Shown here: in pieces, positions 25,886-34,528 of the stretch
Layout: each line of letters begins with the position of its first letter
Numbering within the stretch: the stretch's first letter is position 1
DNA from: Chryseobacterium sp. MYb264
GTDB lineage: Bacteria > Bacteroidota > Bacteroidia > Flavobacteriales > Weeksellaceae
DNA: 64,000 bases
Reading direction: 5' to 3'
Assembly: GCF_035974275.1 (NCBI RefSeq)
Contig: NZ_CP142422.1
Location: 4,464,001 to 4,528,000 of the forward strand
The notes under the pieces: generated by a model
Database searches by the model: none
What the model was told of the DNA's origin: nothing
The model's input: the letters and a program-made list of their open reading frames with translations, nothing else
Position numbers and translations under genes: made by a program

Positions 25886-25958
25886 AGCAGCATTGACAGC
25901 AACAACAAATAATCGTAGCTACAAAAATCTTATCTGAAACTTTTTTAAATTTTATCAT
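25881..25958 (-). CDS. 25-aa poly-cysteine leader peptide upstream of cysS
   Basis: ATG at 25958, stop at 25883-25881. The peptide starts MIKFKKVSDKIF and ends ATIICCCCQCCC: seven Cys codons among the last eight, followed at once by the stop. It begins 11 nt after the folE stop codon and ends 73 nt before the cysS start. A cysteine run right before the gene that charges tRNA-Cys is the classic logic of amino-acid attenuation: ribosomes stall there when Cys-tRNA is scarce. Cysteine-rich small ORFs that control sulfur genes are known in mycobacteria. I know of no description for Flavobacteriia cysS. The ORF is open further upstream (inside folE), but that is another frame of folE. Confidence 0.7.
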   Translation of the reverse strand: MIKFKKVSDKIFVATIICCCCQCCC

Positions 25959-25969
25959 TATTTTAAATA

Positions 25970-26638
25970 TTAATAATCCAATTTCGCATGGCTTCCCACA
26001 TAATGCAGGAATTCCTGTCTTGTAATAGGATTGGTTCTGAAAATCCCGCTCAATTCTGCCGTAATCGTTGAGCTTGCCGTATCTTTTATTCCTCTGCAAT
26101 TAACGCAAAGATGTTTAGCATCAATGATACAAGCCACATCTTTTGTTCCCAGTGCTTCTTTTAAAGCATCTACAATCTGCATGGTCAGCCTTTCCTGAAC
26201 CTGCGGTCTTTTCGCATAATAATCCACAATTCGGTTAATTTTTGAAAGGCCAATCACTTCTCCGTTCGAAATATAAGCTACGTGAGCCCTCCCGATAATC
26301 GGTAAAAAATGATGTTCACAGAATGAATATACCGTGATATCCTTTTCCACCAGCATCTGGCGGTATTTATATTTGTTTGAAAAGGTGGAGATACCCGGCT
26401 TGTTTTCAGGAAGCAGTCCTCCGAAAATTTCGTTCACATACATTTTGGCAACACGTTTGGGGGAATCTTTTAATGAGTCATCGGTCATGTCAAGTCCCAG
26501 CGTTTCCATAATCTCCCCGAAAAGCTCGGTAATCTTCTCAATCTTTTCCTGTGGCGATTTATCAAAAGCATCTTCCCTTATAGGCGTATGTTCTTTTCCA
26601 GTGAAAATATCATCGTCGTTATCAGTAAAATCAACCAT
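25970..26638 (-). CDS. folE: GTP cyclohydrolase I
   Basis: Protein of 222 aa. Conserved FolE segments: VYSFCEHHFLPIIGRAHVAY (Zn-binding Cys and His; catalytic His), GLSKINRIVDYYAKRPQVQERLT, and CVNCRGI with the second Zn Cys. It converts GTP to 7,8-dihydroneopterin triphosphate, the first step of folate and biopterin synthesis. It is first in a likely transcript folE, Cys-leader, cysS, all on the minus strand. Confidence 0.96.
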   Translation of the reverse strand: MVDFTDNDDDIFTGKEHTPIREDAFDKSPQEKIEKITELFGEIMETLGLDMTDDSLKDSPKRVAKMYVNEIFGGLLPENKPGISTFSNKYKYRQMLVEKDITVYSFCEHHFLPIIGRAHVAYISNGEVIGLSKINRIVDYYAKRPQVQERLTMQIVDALKEALGTKDVACIIDAKHLCVNCRGIKDTASSTITAELSGIFRTNPITRQEFLHYVGSHAKLDY

Positions 26639-26735
26639 TTTTATTTAATTTGCACAAAAATACGGATAAAATCTGTTCGTCATATTTAATTTGGTTGAAA
26701 AACATTATCTTTCAATCTTTACTCTCATTTTTGTC

Positions 26736-27893
26736 ATGATTATTGTTGAAAAAGTACAGAACGAAACCCAGAAAAAGGAATTTTTAGAATTTCCAGGCAC
26801 ACTTTATCAACATGACAGAAATTATATCAGACCTTTAAACAAAGATATTGAAGAGGTATTTGATCCGCAGAAAAATAAATTTTTTAAAAACGGTGAATGT
26901 GAAAGGTTTCTTTTTAGAAATAAACTGAATCAGCTGGTGGGAAAAGTAGCTGTTTTTATTAATGAAGCCTATTGTCAAAGTCAGCCAACTGGAGGAATTG
27001 GTTTTTTTGACTGTATTAATGATCAGCCAACGGCTAATTTTATCTTTGATCATTGTAAAATTTGGCTTCAGCAAAGAGGCATGGAAGCGATGGACGGGCC
27101 TGTTAATTTCGGTGAGCGGGATAAATTCTGGGGTCTTTTAATTGATGGTTTTGCAGAGCCGCTTTATGGAATGAATTATAACTTCCCTTATTACAAGGAG
27201 CTTTTTGAGAACTACGGCTTCCATATTTATTTTGAGCAGCTATGTTTCTCGAGGTCTGTTTTTGCAGATGTTTCACGAGTTTTCACTGTTATGCACGCGA
27301 AACATAAGCGAAATCCTGAAATTTCAGCAGTACGGTTAACGAAAGATAAGCTGGGAAAATTTGCAAAGGATTTTACTGAGGTCTATAACAAAGCCTGGGC
27401 CTCGCATGGTGAAGGAAAACAACTGGAGGAGACAAAAACAATGAAAATGTTTGAAAAAATGTGCCCCATTATTAATGAACATATTTCATGGTTTGTCTAT
27501 GAAAATGAAAAACCGATTGCGATGTGGATGAATATTCCCGATACTAACCGATGGTTTAAATATTTAAACGGAAAGTTCGGGATATGGGAAAAACTTAAAT
27601 TTCTTTGGATTAAGAGATGGAAGAAAAATGAAAAAATGATTGGGCTGGTTTTCGGGGTTGTTCCTGAATGGCAAAGAAAAGGAATTGAAGGTTTTATGAT
27701 CTGGGAAGGAACCCAGCACATCAGAAAATATACTGATTTTAAGGTGACTGAATTGCAGTGGATAGGTGACTTTAATCCTAAGATGATTAAAATTGCCGAA
27801 AATCTTGATACCGAAGTCACCCGGAAACTCGCTACTTATCGCTATTTATTTAACAGAAATAAAATATTTCAAAAACATCCTGAGCTGTCATAA
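26736..27893 (+). CDS. GNAT-like acyltransferase family protein
   Basis: 385 aa from ATG 26736. The longer frame starting at 26691 has no family support, and MIIVEKVQNETQKKEFLEFP looks like the true N-terminus. A C-terminal GNAT-type acyl-CoA-binding segment is visible: GLVFGVVPEWQRKGIEGFMI (about 303-322). The rest, with FGERDKFWGLLIDGF and YGMNYNFPYYKELFENYGF, resembles large bacterial proteins of the GNAT superfamily without known substrate. Divergent from folE, with only about 97 bp between the start codons. Soluble, cytoplasmic. Confidence 0.7.
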   Translation: MIIVEKVQNETQKKEFLEFPGTLYQHDRNYIRPLNKDIEEVFDPQKNKFFKNGECERFLFRNKLNQLVGKVAVFINEAYCQSQPTGGIGFFDCINDQPTANFIFDHCKIWLQQRGMEAMDGPVNFGERDKFWGLLIDGFAEPLYGMNYNFPYYKELFENYGFHIYFEQLCFSRSVFADVSRVFTVMHAKHKRNPEISAVRLTKDKLGKFAKDFTEVYNKAWASHGEGKQLEETKTMKMFEKMCPIINEHISWFVYENEKPIAMWMNIPDTNRWFKYLNGKFGIWEKLKFLWIKRWKKNEKMIGLVFGVVPEWQRKGIEGFMIWEGTQHIRKYTDFKVTELQWIGDFNPKMIKIAENLDTEVTRKLATYRYLFNRNKIFQKHPELS

Positions 27894-27920
27894 TGAGAGG
27901 ATAAAATTATCCTGAAAAAG

Positions 27921-27950
27921 ACAAAGCCGCCTTCTGAAAAGCGGCTGGTT
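27921..27950 (+). terminator. Hairpin after the GNAT-like gene
   Basis: AGCCGC (27925-27930) and GCGGCT (27941-27946) form a GC-rich stem 28 bp after the stop codon. Only a short T stretch follows at once; a longer one comes at 27985. Confidence 0.55.
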
Positions 27951-28066
27951 TATCATTTCTGACCTGAGTTTTAGATCACGGGCTTTTTTTATTGTATACT
28001 GCCGATTTCTTATCGTCGACTCTTATCAGTTAAGAATCGGTTTTAATTAGTAAAAGTACTGAAAAA

Positions 28067-29095
28067 TTACAGATTCATAAATAACCTGGGATTGACCGGA
28101 GTATTATTTTTATGTACTTCATAATGGAGATGAGGTCCTGTGGAACGTCCTGAATTCCCTGATTTTGCAATCACCTGGCCTACCTTTACATGATCATTTA
28201 CCTTGGCGACCAATTGAGATAAGTGACCGTAAAGCGTTGCCAAACCATTTCCGTGAGAAACGATGACGCAATTTCCATAACCGCCTTTTTGACCCGAAAA
28301 GATTACTTTTCCAGCAGCCGTTGCCATAACATCCGAACCGTAAGCCACAGCAATATCCAGTCCTTTATGGAACTGCATTTGATCGGCTTCAGCCGGAGGA
28401 TTGTTTTTTTCAGTGCCTGCCGCTTTAGTATTTGAATTTGAAGCGACCGCTTTTGTTGATGAACTGGCTGCAGGAACTGGAGCAGCAGGTGTTACTTTGG
28501 GCGTTACCATTACTTTTACCTCTCTTTTATTTCCGTAGCTGTCCGTCAGTTCAATTGTTTTTTCTACGGGTTCTGCTTTTACTTCGGGAGCGGTAGCAAC
28601 GGCAACAGGTTTAGATTCTGTTTTCGATGGCGATTTTACCGAAGCATACACTGTTTTAAAAGGAATAGGGTTTTTTCTGATTCCGAAGTTGGATGAAATA
28701 TACCCTTCCGTAGGCATTCCCAGAGGAACTTCCTGAAGTTTTTTCTGAAGATCCATTAAATATTGGCTGTAACGGTTAGACTGTCTGGCAAGATAGACTG
28801 AGTTTGAAATACTGTCTTTACTTAATGCCATTAATCTTTCACTCGGCACATCCTTAGACTTTAAAAATGAATTCAGCTGAGCAACCGTTTGATCTACAAT
28901 AATCAGGTCGGTTTTCATTTTAAGATAGTCCACACTGTCTTTTTGGGTATTAATTTTGACAAGATTGACTTCATAAGTCTTATCATCTTTTTCTGAGAAT
29001 AATTTGGCAATGAAAATGCCTTGTGCAAAAACAACGGTTAAAAGTCCTCCTAAAAGGATGTTCACGTTTTTTTTGCTGCTTAAAAATTTCTTCAT
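28067..29095 (-). CDS. M23 family metallopeptidase with an internal low-complexity insert
   Basis: Protein of 342 aa. An N-terminal membrane segment (about 12-30) anchors it. A coiled-coil region follows (about 40-120). The LytM/M23 domain is split: its first part SNFGIRKNPI (135-144) is separated by about 95 residues rich in Ala, Pro, Val, Lys and Ser (148-240) from the rest, HKGLDIA (243-249) with the Zn-binding H and D, then LYGHLSQ and PHLHYE with the catalytic His and last ligand. All metal ligands are kept, so it should be an active endopeptidase that cuts peptidoglycan cross-bridges in the periplasm. Single-gene unit, divergent from gpsA. Confidence 0.88.
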   Translation of the reverse strand: MKKFLSSKKNVNILLGGLLTVVFAQGIFIAKLFSEKDDKTYEVNLVKINTQKDSVDYLKMKTDLIIVDQTVAQLNSFLKSKDVPSERLMALSKDSISNSVYLARQSNRYSQYLMDLQKKLQEVPLGMPTEGYISSNFGIRKNPIPFKTVYASVKSPSKTESKPVAVATAPEVKAEPVEKTIELTDSYGNKREVKVMVTPKVTPAAPVPAASSSTKAVASNSNTKAAGTEKNNPPAEADQMQFHKGLDIAVAYGSDVMATAAGKVIFSGQKGGYGNCVIVSHGNGLATLYGHLSQLVAKVNDHVKVGQVIAKSGNSGRSTGPHLHYEVHKNNTPVNPRLFMNL

Positions 29096-29296
29096 TTTTC
29101 CTGCTCTTAGAATTAAAAAACGGTTTTTAAGGTTGCAAATTTAATTAAAAATAATTTTTTGATGTTATTTTTGACATACTTTTATTTTTATTTATAAATA
29201 ACGGTGATTAATGTATTTAATTATCTTGAAGTGTTAATTTTTTATAAAAATGGGTTTTATCATGCCCTCAAAAGTTCTGTTCCTCCTTTGTTTTAA

Positions 29297-29304
29297 TATA
29301 TTTG
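29297..29304 (+). promoter_or_regulatory. -7 box of gpsA
   Basis: TATATTTG matches TAnnTTTG and ends 17 bp before the ATG at 29322. The longer open frame starting at 29250 would cover the promoter, which supports 29322 as the start. Confidence 0.55.
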
Positions 29305-29321
29305 CAAATCACATATCAGTT

Positions 29322-30362
29322 ATGGCGAAAAAGAAAACAAATTCGGATTCTTCACCTTCAAAAAAGAATAAAAAAGATATTGCCGTTGGCGTCGTGGGAA
29401 GCGGAAGTTTTGCAACGGCTATCGTAAAAATGTTGGTAGAAAATTGCAAAGTAGTGCATTGGTGCGTAAGAAATGAGTTTGTGAAAGGAGCCATTGAGCT
29501 TCGCGGTCACAACCCTACGTACCTTACGGCGGTTAATTTTAACCTTAAGAGTTTAAAGCTTACAACTGACATCAATGAGTTGGTTTCGGCCTGTGATGTT
29601 ATTGTACTGGCCACTCCGTCGATCTATCTTTCTGATACTTTGGATAAGATGAGTTGCGAGTATGGGGATAAGATCTTCGTTTCGGCGATTAAAGGAATAA
29701 TTCCGAAAGTGAATGATGTGGTAGCCCACTATTTAAGAGATGAATTTAAAATAGGGTTCAGGAATCAGGCAGTGATTGCCGGGCCTTGTCACGCGGAAGA
29801 GGTGGCGATGGAAAGACTGTCTTATCTAACGGTGGCTACAGTGGAAGAGGAGGTTTCTGCCAAACTGGTGGATATTTTTAATTCAGACTTTATTAAAGTA
29901 CATTCCAGTAAAGACATTTTAGGAAATGAATACAGTGCCATTCTTAAGAATATTTTCGCTATCGGAGCGGGGATTGCCAGTGGTTTGGGCTATGGAGATA
30001 ACTTTACAGCCGTCTTTGTTTCCAACGCGATCCGTGAAATGGAGACTTTTCTGGAAGCCATTTATGAAGCACCAAGAGACGTTAATGAAAGTGCATATTT
30101 AGGGGATTTACTGGTAACGGCCTATTCATTGTTCTCCAGAAACAGAAATTTAGGAAATCTTATTGGTAAAGGATATACCGTAAAATCAGCCATTCAATCG
30201 ATGAATATGGTAGCTGAAGGATATTATGCTGCCGATTCTATTTATCAGACATCAAAAGCGAAAGGACTAAAACTGCCTATCGTTGATACCATCTACAGTA
30301 TTTTATATGAAGGTAAAAATGCTGAAAAACAGTTTAAAAAACTGACAACGAAACTTAACTAA
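29322..30362 (+). CDS. gpsA: NAD(P)-dependent glycerol-3-phosphate dehydrogenase
   Basis: 346 aa from ATG 29322. A short Lys/Ser-rich tail (2-19) precedes the Rossmann motif GVVGSGSFATAIVKML. VILATPSIYLSDTL, FVSAIKGI (catalytic Lys) and AVIAGPCHAEEV are typical GpsA segments, as is GYTVKSAIQSMNMVAEGYYA near the end. It reduces dihydroxyacetone phosphate to sn-glycerol 3-phosphate for phospholipid synthesis in the cytoplasm. In-frame Met residues further upstream would give an implausible hydrophobic extension. Confidence 0.94.
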   Translation: MAKKKTNSDSSPSKKNKKDIAVGVVGSGSFATAIVKMLVENCKVVHWCVRNEFVKGAIELRGHNPTYLTAVNFNLKSLKLTTDINELVSACDVIVLATPSIYLSDTLDKMSCEYGDKIFVSAIKGIIPKVNDVVAHYLRDEFKIGFRNQAVIAGPCHAEEVAMERLSYLTVATVEEEVSAKLVDIFNSDFIKVHSSKDILGNEYSAILKNIFAIGAGIASGLGYGDNFTAVFVSNAIREMETFLEAIYEAPRDVNESAYLGDLLVTAYSLFSRNRNLGNLIGKGYTVKSAIQSMNMVAEGYYAADSIYQTSKAKGLKLPIVDTIYSILYEGKNAEKQFKKLTTKLN

Positions 30363-30379
30363 ATTATATTTTTAAACAT

Positions 30380-30440
30380 TTCGGCTTTGAACTTGGTGGA
30401 TTTTTAAATCCGTACAATGGTTCGGAGCCGAAGTTTTTTT
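30380..30440 (+). terminator. Intrinsic terminator of gpsA
   Basis: TTCGGCTTTGAAC and GTTCGGAGCCGAA pair over most of their length around a large loop. Eight T follow. Confidence 0.75.
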
Positions 30441-30619
30441 TGGGCGTGATTTTTCAGCATTAAAATTAATGTTTTCGATAGGGTTTAATTTATATTTTCC
30501 ATCACATTTTCTGGCATAAGGATTAATTTGTTTTTTTTGCAAAAAATTATCTGCTAAATCGTATAATCAGGCTTTCATTATTAAAATTTTTCACGAAATT
30601 TGCTATAAAATTTAGAATT

Positions 30620-32125
30620 ATGTCACAAACGCTTATTAGCAGAACACCGAAGCCAAAATATGACGTTGTCCTGATAGGTGGCGGAATTATGAGTGCCACT
30701 TTAGCAACTTTGCTTCATGAATTTGATCCCGATCTGGAAATTGCCATTTTTGAAAGGCTGGGAAGATTCGCCAAAGAAAGTACAGCCGCCTGGAATAATG
30801 CGGGAACAGGACATTCTGCTTTTTGTGAACTAAATTATACCCCTGAGCAGCCCGATGGAAGCATCAATATTTCAAAAGCTGAAAGTATTGCGGAACAATT
30901 TGAAATTTCCAAGCAGTTCTGGGCTTATCTTGTGGATAAAGGCTATGTAGATACCCCGAAAGACTTCATCAATTCTTGCGCCCATATGAGTTTGGTATTT
31001 GGTGAAAAAGATGCCGAATATCTGAAGAAGCGTCATGATAAATTATCAGAGTCGGTTCTGTTTAAAGGAATGGAATTCTCTACCGATCATGACAAACTCA
31101 GGGAGTGGATTCCTTTGGTAATGAGCAAAAGAAATAAATCTGAAGTGCTTGCTGCTACAAAAATGGATATGGGAACCGACGTTAATTTCGGGAGCTTAAC
31201 AAGAAAAATGGGGCGACATCTGATGTTAGGTTCTAATGTTGACATCTTCCTTTATCATGAAGTGAAAGACATTAACCCACGTAGTGACGGAAAATGGGAG
31301 ATGAAGGTGAAAGACAGAATCAAAAATCACAAACAGGAAGTGGTTGCGGATTTTGTGTTCATCGGAGCCGGAGGCTATGCGTTGCCGTTATTAGACAGCT
31401 CAGATATCAAGGAAAGTGAAGGGTATGGAGGTTTCCCTGTTTCAGGACAGTGGCTGGTGACTCACAATCAGGAGTTAGTAGAGAAGCATCAGGCAAAAGT
31501 GTATACCCAGGCTACTGTGGATGCGCCGCCAATGTCTGTTCCTCACTTGGATTTAAGAATAATTGATGGTAAAAAAGCCCTTCTCTTCGGACCTTTCGCA
31601 GGGTTCTCTACTAAATTTTTAAAAGAAGGAAGCTATCTGGATTTACCTGAAAGTGTGAACACCAAAAATCTAAGATCTCTTTTTGGAGCATGGTGGCATA
31701 ATTTACCATTAACCAAATATCTGATTCAGCAGGTAGCGATGAATAAAGCACAGAGAATTCAGCATTTAAGAGAATTTATTAAAGATGCTAAAGAAGAAGA
31801 TTGGGAATTAAAAGTTGCCGGACAAAGAGTTCAGATCATTAAAAAAGATGATCAGCTGGGTGGAAAGCTTGAATTCGGAACTGAAGTTGTTGTGAATAAA
31901 GCTGGTACCATAGCTTCTTTGTTAGGAGCTTCTCCTGGCGCTTCAACCGCTGTTCATGCCATGCTGAATGTTCTTGAGAAATGCTTTCCTGAAAAGATGG
32001 AAGGTGCATGGAAAGATAAATTATTGGAGATGGTTCCTTCCTACGGACAGAAATTAGCCCAGAATCCGGATCTTACGGAAAAATTAAGAGATTATTCCAA
32101 AGAAAAATTGGAACTGGATTATTAA
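30620..32125 (+). CDS. mqo: Malate:quinone oxidoreductase
   Basis: Protein of 501 aa, usual length. FAD-binding N-terminus YDVVLIGGGIMSATLATLL, followed by the typical ERLGRFAKESTAAWNNAGTGHS and, near the C-terminus, SLLGASPGASTAVHAML. A peripheral membrane flavoprotein that oxidises malate to oxaloacetate and passes electrons to the quinone pool, standing in for or adding to NAD malate dehydrogenase in the TCA cycle. Single-gene unit ending in a strong terminator. Confidence 0.97.
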   Translation: MSQTLISRTPKPKYDVVLIGGGIMSATLATLLHEFDPDLEIAIFERLGRFAKESTAAWNNAGTGHSAFCELNYTPEQPDGSINISKAESIAEQFEISKQFWAYLVDKGYVDTPKDFINSCAHMSLVFGEKDAEYLKKRHDKLSESVLFKGMEFSTDHDKLREWIPLVMSKRNKSEVLAATKMDMGTDVNFGSLTRKMGRHLMLGSNVDIFLYHEVKDINPRSDGKWEMKVKDRIKNHKQEVVADFVFIGAGGYALPLLDSSDIKESEGYGGFPVSGQWLVTHNQELVEKHQAKVYTQATVDAPPMSVPHLDLRIIDGKKALLFGPFAGFSTKFLKEGSYLDLPESVNTKNLRSLFGAWWHNLPLTKYLIQQVAMNKAQRIQHLREFIKDAKEEDWELKVAGQRVQIIKKDDQLGGKLEFGTEVVVNKAGTIASLLGASPGASTAVHAMLNVLEKCFPEKMEGAWKDKLLEMVPSYGQKLAQNPDLTEKLRDYSKEKLELDY

Positions 32126-32131
32126 TCTTAT

Positions 32132-32449
32132 TTAAATAAATAAAAAAAGAGGCTGTCCAAACTTTTTGGACAGCCTCTTTTTTTTTAGTTTAGCCATATC
32201 GATAATATTAAAGCTGGACTTTTTTTGTTTTTCGTCCAGCTGTTCTATGAGTTGTACTTTTTCTACTATAGATTTATTCAGAGAATCAATATCAGAAAAC
32301 ACATCATCCGAGTTTAGCATATCTGCAAGATTAACAGCTAAAGCATTTGCAATTTTTTCTATAGAAGAAGATTGAGGATCTACTTTTCCGTTCTCAATTT
32401 TAGAGTATTGGCTTGGGTTCATACTCAAAGTTAGTATAATACCAATCAA
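32132..32449 (-). pseudogene. 5'-truncated XRE-family regulator remnant
   Basis: Open frame of 105 codons. NPSQYSKIENGKVDPQSSS followed by IEKIANALAVNLADML is the second half of an XRE HTH (helices 3-5), but helices 1 and 2, normally about 20 residues further upstream, are missing. What remains before it (IGIILTLSM) does not fit. The 3' end runs through the mqo terminator hairpin, so its last ~15 codons are not real protein. The missing 5' end coincides with the promoter of the next plus-strand gene. Most likely a decayed gene. A short functional protein cannot be excluded. Confidence 0.6.
32142..32188 (+). terminator. Strong bidirectional terminator after mqo
   Basis: AAAAGAGGCTGTCCAAA and TTTGGACAGCCTCTTTT form a near-perfect long stem (about 32145-32181) followed by T on both strands. 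Confidence 0.9.
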
Positions 32450-32464
32450 AAATCAAAAATTAAG

Positions 32465-32472
32465 TATCTTTG
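32465..32472 (+). promoter_or_regulatory. -7 box of the 133-aa protein gene
   Basis: TATCTTTG, a perfect TAnnTTTG, 17 bp before the ATG. Confidence 0.6.
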
Positions 32473-32489
32473 CAGACAATTCCCTTCTC

Positions 32490-32891
32490 ATGTCAGAAAC
32501 CATTGTAAAACCCGTTATCGTAAAAGAATTATTGGAATCTCTTCAGACGAAAATAGAAGAGGAGCAGCAGGTGATTGTGCACTGCTGTTTTCCGGCATCC
32601 CCATTTTTGGGAAACCTGATCAGGATTTGGAATACAACCTATCTTTTTGATAACCAGTCGGAACATCAGAGTAAGCTGATCCATGCCGAAAATATTACGA
32701 TTTTCCCGAACTGGACGCCTGTGCCATTTATGAAAGATTTTTGGTTTACCTTAGTATTTTCAGGATTGCCGAAAGAATGCAAGAGTTTTGATTTGAAGGA
32801 GGTCATTCCTGAAGAAGGTGGCTTTTTCGTGGAATCGATCAAAAGAAATAAGTCAGATATTTATCGCGTGAAAATTTCAGAATCCTATTAG
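32490..32891 (+). CDS. Uncharacterised small cytoplasmic protein
   Basis: Protein of 133 aa, no signal peptide or membrane segment. Conserved-looking stretches are VIVHCCFPASPFLGNLIRIW, ITIFPNWTPVPFMKDFWFTLVFSGLPKEC and FDLKEVIPEEGGF. I do not recognise the fold. The style is that of small flavobacterial housekeeping-like proteins of unknown role. It has its own promoter and no operon partner. Confidence 0.7.
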   Translation: MSETIVKPVIVKELLESLQTKIEEEQQVIVHCCFPASPFLGNLIRIWNTTYLFDNQSEHQSKLIHAENITIFPNWTPVPFMKDFWFTLVFSGLPKECKSFDLKEVIPEEGGFFVESIKRNKSDIYRVKISESY

Positions 32892-32985
32892 AATGATTTT
32901 ACCAACCATTCTATTTTAAAACATTGCTATCATTTGCTGAGTAAAATGCCCTTGTGAACAAACTTATTAAGCATTAAATTGACCA

Positions 32986-33015
32986 ATTCTTGCGAACCTT
33001 TGCGTTAAAAATAGA
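32986..33015. repeat. Short dispersed intergenic word (TTGCGAACCTTTGCG)
   Basis: TTGCGAACCTTTGCGTTAAA lies in the 293-bp gap before the DUF1684 gene. I recall this word as a common noncoding sequence in flavobacterial genomes. The rest of the gap is AT-rich without visible features. Confidence 0.35.
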
Positions 33016-33184
33016 AGAGGCTTTTAAACTCAGAAGTTTCCATTATTTCCTTAAACAGTTCAGCAAATATTCAAATAAATTCATGAAATTTGTTTAAAAT
33101 AAAGCGCTTGGTATTTTGTAATATAATCATACTGTTGGCGAAAACAAAAAAATCATCGTTTTAACCCCAATTTCAAATAAATTT

Positions 33185-33802
33185 ATGAAGAAATATATTT
33201 TGCTGCTTATACTTTTCCCTTTGTTTGCCTTGTCTCAGAAAATGGTGTCTAAAGACATTGTGGAAATCAAAAAATTTCAGGACGAACTTGATGAAGAATA
33301 TCGTAATCCTAAGGAAACACCTTTAAGAGGCGATAATTTTACCAATTTTAAAGGACATCCTTTCTTTCCTTTCGATCTGAAATATAAAGTAACCGCATCA
33401 TTTACCAAAACAAAAGATGCGAAACCTTTTGACCTTCCCACTTCATCAGGAAAAACAAAATCTTATAGAGAATATGGCAAGGCAACTTTCGAATTAGACG
33501 GAAAATCATATACTTTAACCTTATATCAAAGTTTAGATTTAATTAAACAGAAGAAATATAAGAATTATTTATTTCTCCCTTTCCGTGATGCAACCAACGA
33601 AAAAGAAACCTATGGCGGCGGGAAATATATGGATTTAACCATTCCGAAAGGAAATACAATCGTGCTGGACTTCAACAAATCCTATCAGCCTTTCTGTGCG
33701 TACAATGCGTATGATTACAACTGCCCGATCGTTCCTGAAGAAAACAAACTTCCCGTAGAAATTCGCGCAGGAGTAATGTATGACGATATTTATCATCATT
33801 AA
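33185..33802 (+). CDS. DUF1684 domain protein, exported
   Basis: Protein of 205 aa. Signal peptide MKKYILLLILFPLFALS. The DUF1684 pattern is clear: ETPLRGDNFTNFKGHPFFPF, then the late motifs LFLPFRDATNEKETYGGGKYMDL and NKSYQPFCAYNAYDYNCPIVPEENKLP. The cluster of Tyr, Cys, Asn and Asp at the end is the family hallmark. Function of the family is unknown. The GNAT gene follows 3 bp later, so the pair is co-transcribed. Confidence 0.88.
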   Translation: MKKYILLLILFPLFALSQKMVSKDIVEIKKFQDELDEEYRNPKETPLRGDNFTNFKGHPFFPFDLKYKVTASFTKTKDAKPFDLPTSSGKTKSYREYGKATFELDGKSYTLTLYQSLDLIKQKKYKNYLFLPFRDATNEKETYGGGKYMDLTIPKGNTIVLDFNKSYQPFCAYNAYDYNCPIVPEENKLPVEIRAGVMYDDIYHH

Positions 33803-33805
33803 GAT

Positions 33806-34279
33806 ATGGTTCATTTACAGTTTTTCAGACCCGAAGATTTGCATGACGTTAGTTATTCGTTGAATGAACTTCAGCTCCAATATACTTCTACCGCCGAATT
33901 TGCATTAAATCGGATTTCCGAAAGAAATACAGGTTTAGAATTTGCCGTTACGATTTTCGATAACAATAAACAGGCTGGTTTTTTTACGCTTGATTTTGGT
34001 GAGGATAAATTAGACCTTACGGATAATCAAAACTCAACATTATTGCGCTCTCTTTCCATAAACCCTGAAATGCAGGGTAAAGGAATCGGAAAAAGTGCAA
34101 TGATTCAGGTGGATGATTTTGTGCAAAAAAACTTTAAAGATTGTGAGGAAATCGTTCTTGCTGTTAATCAAAATAATATTTCCGCTTACGAATTATACCT
34201 AAAAGTAGGTTATCAATACGAAGGAAAAACCCGCATCGGAAGAAGCGGACCACAATATTTAATGTTCAAAAAACTTTAA
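33806..34279 (+). CDS. GNAT family N-acetyltransferase
   Basis: Protein of 157 aa with the acetyl-CoA motif LRSLSINPEMQGKGIGKSAM (about 87-106) and the C-terminal NNISAYELYLKVGYQYEGK, as in RimI-like enzymes. Substrate not predictable. Translationally close to the DUF1684 gene. Confidence 0.88.
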   Translation: MVHLQFFRPEDLHDVSYSLNELQLQYTSTAEFALNRISERNTGLEFAVTIFDNNKQAGFFTLDFGEDKLDLTDNQNSTLLRSLSINPEMQGKGIGKSAMIQVDDFVQKNFKDCEEIVLAVNQNNISAYELYLKVGYQYEGKTRIGRSGPQYLMFKKL

Positions 34280-34316
34280 AATCAATTTTCAAACAATTAA
34301 CAGATAGATTCACCAT

Positions 34317-34350
34317 AAACATCTCTGCAATCTGCAAAATCTGCGAGAGA
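34317..34350. repeat. CTGCGAGA dispersed repeat (third copy)
   Basis: CTCTGCAATCTGCAAAATCT followed by GCGAGAGA, the same word order as at 3464 and 24285. Confidence 0.55.
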
Positions 34351-34370
34351 AAAAATCAATATTCCCTTCA

Positions 34371-34440
34371 ATTAAGAACGGGCTTTAGACTGTTTTTTCA
34401 TTGATAAACATCAAAATGGCTTTAGCCAAAACTTATTCAG
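34371..34440. repeat. Dispersed repeat with GGCTTTAGCC palindrome (copy 2)
   Basis: TTAAGAACGGGCTTTAGACTG then GGCTTTAGCCAAAACTTATT, matching the element at 11072-11143 in order and spacing. Confidence 0.6.
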
Positions 34441-34528
34441 CCTCAAAATTTAAGAAACTTTTAATTCAGAATTTTCCTGTTTGGCGTGATCCTTTCAACT
34501 CAATTGGTGTAACATCAAATAATAAAAC

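Noticed and set aside
25881..26099. 72-aa cysteine-tailed protein starting inside folE
   Set aside because: The part upstream of 25958 is folE read in another frame; only the last 25 codons lie outside folE and have a sensible start.
29250..29321. 24-residue hydrophobic extension of GpsA
   Set aside because: GpsA is cytoplasmic, the promoter TATATTTG lies in this stretch, and ATG 29322 fits better.
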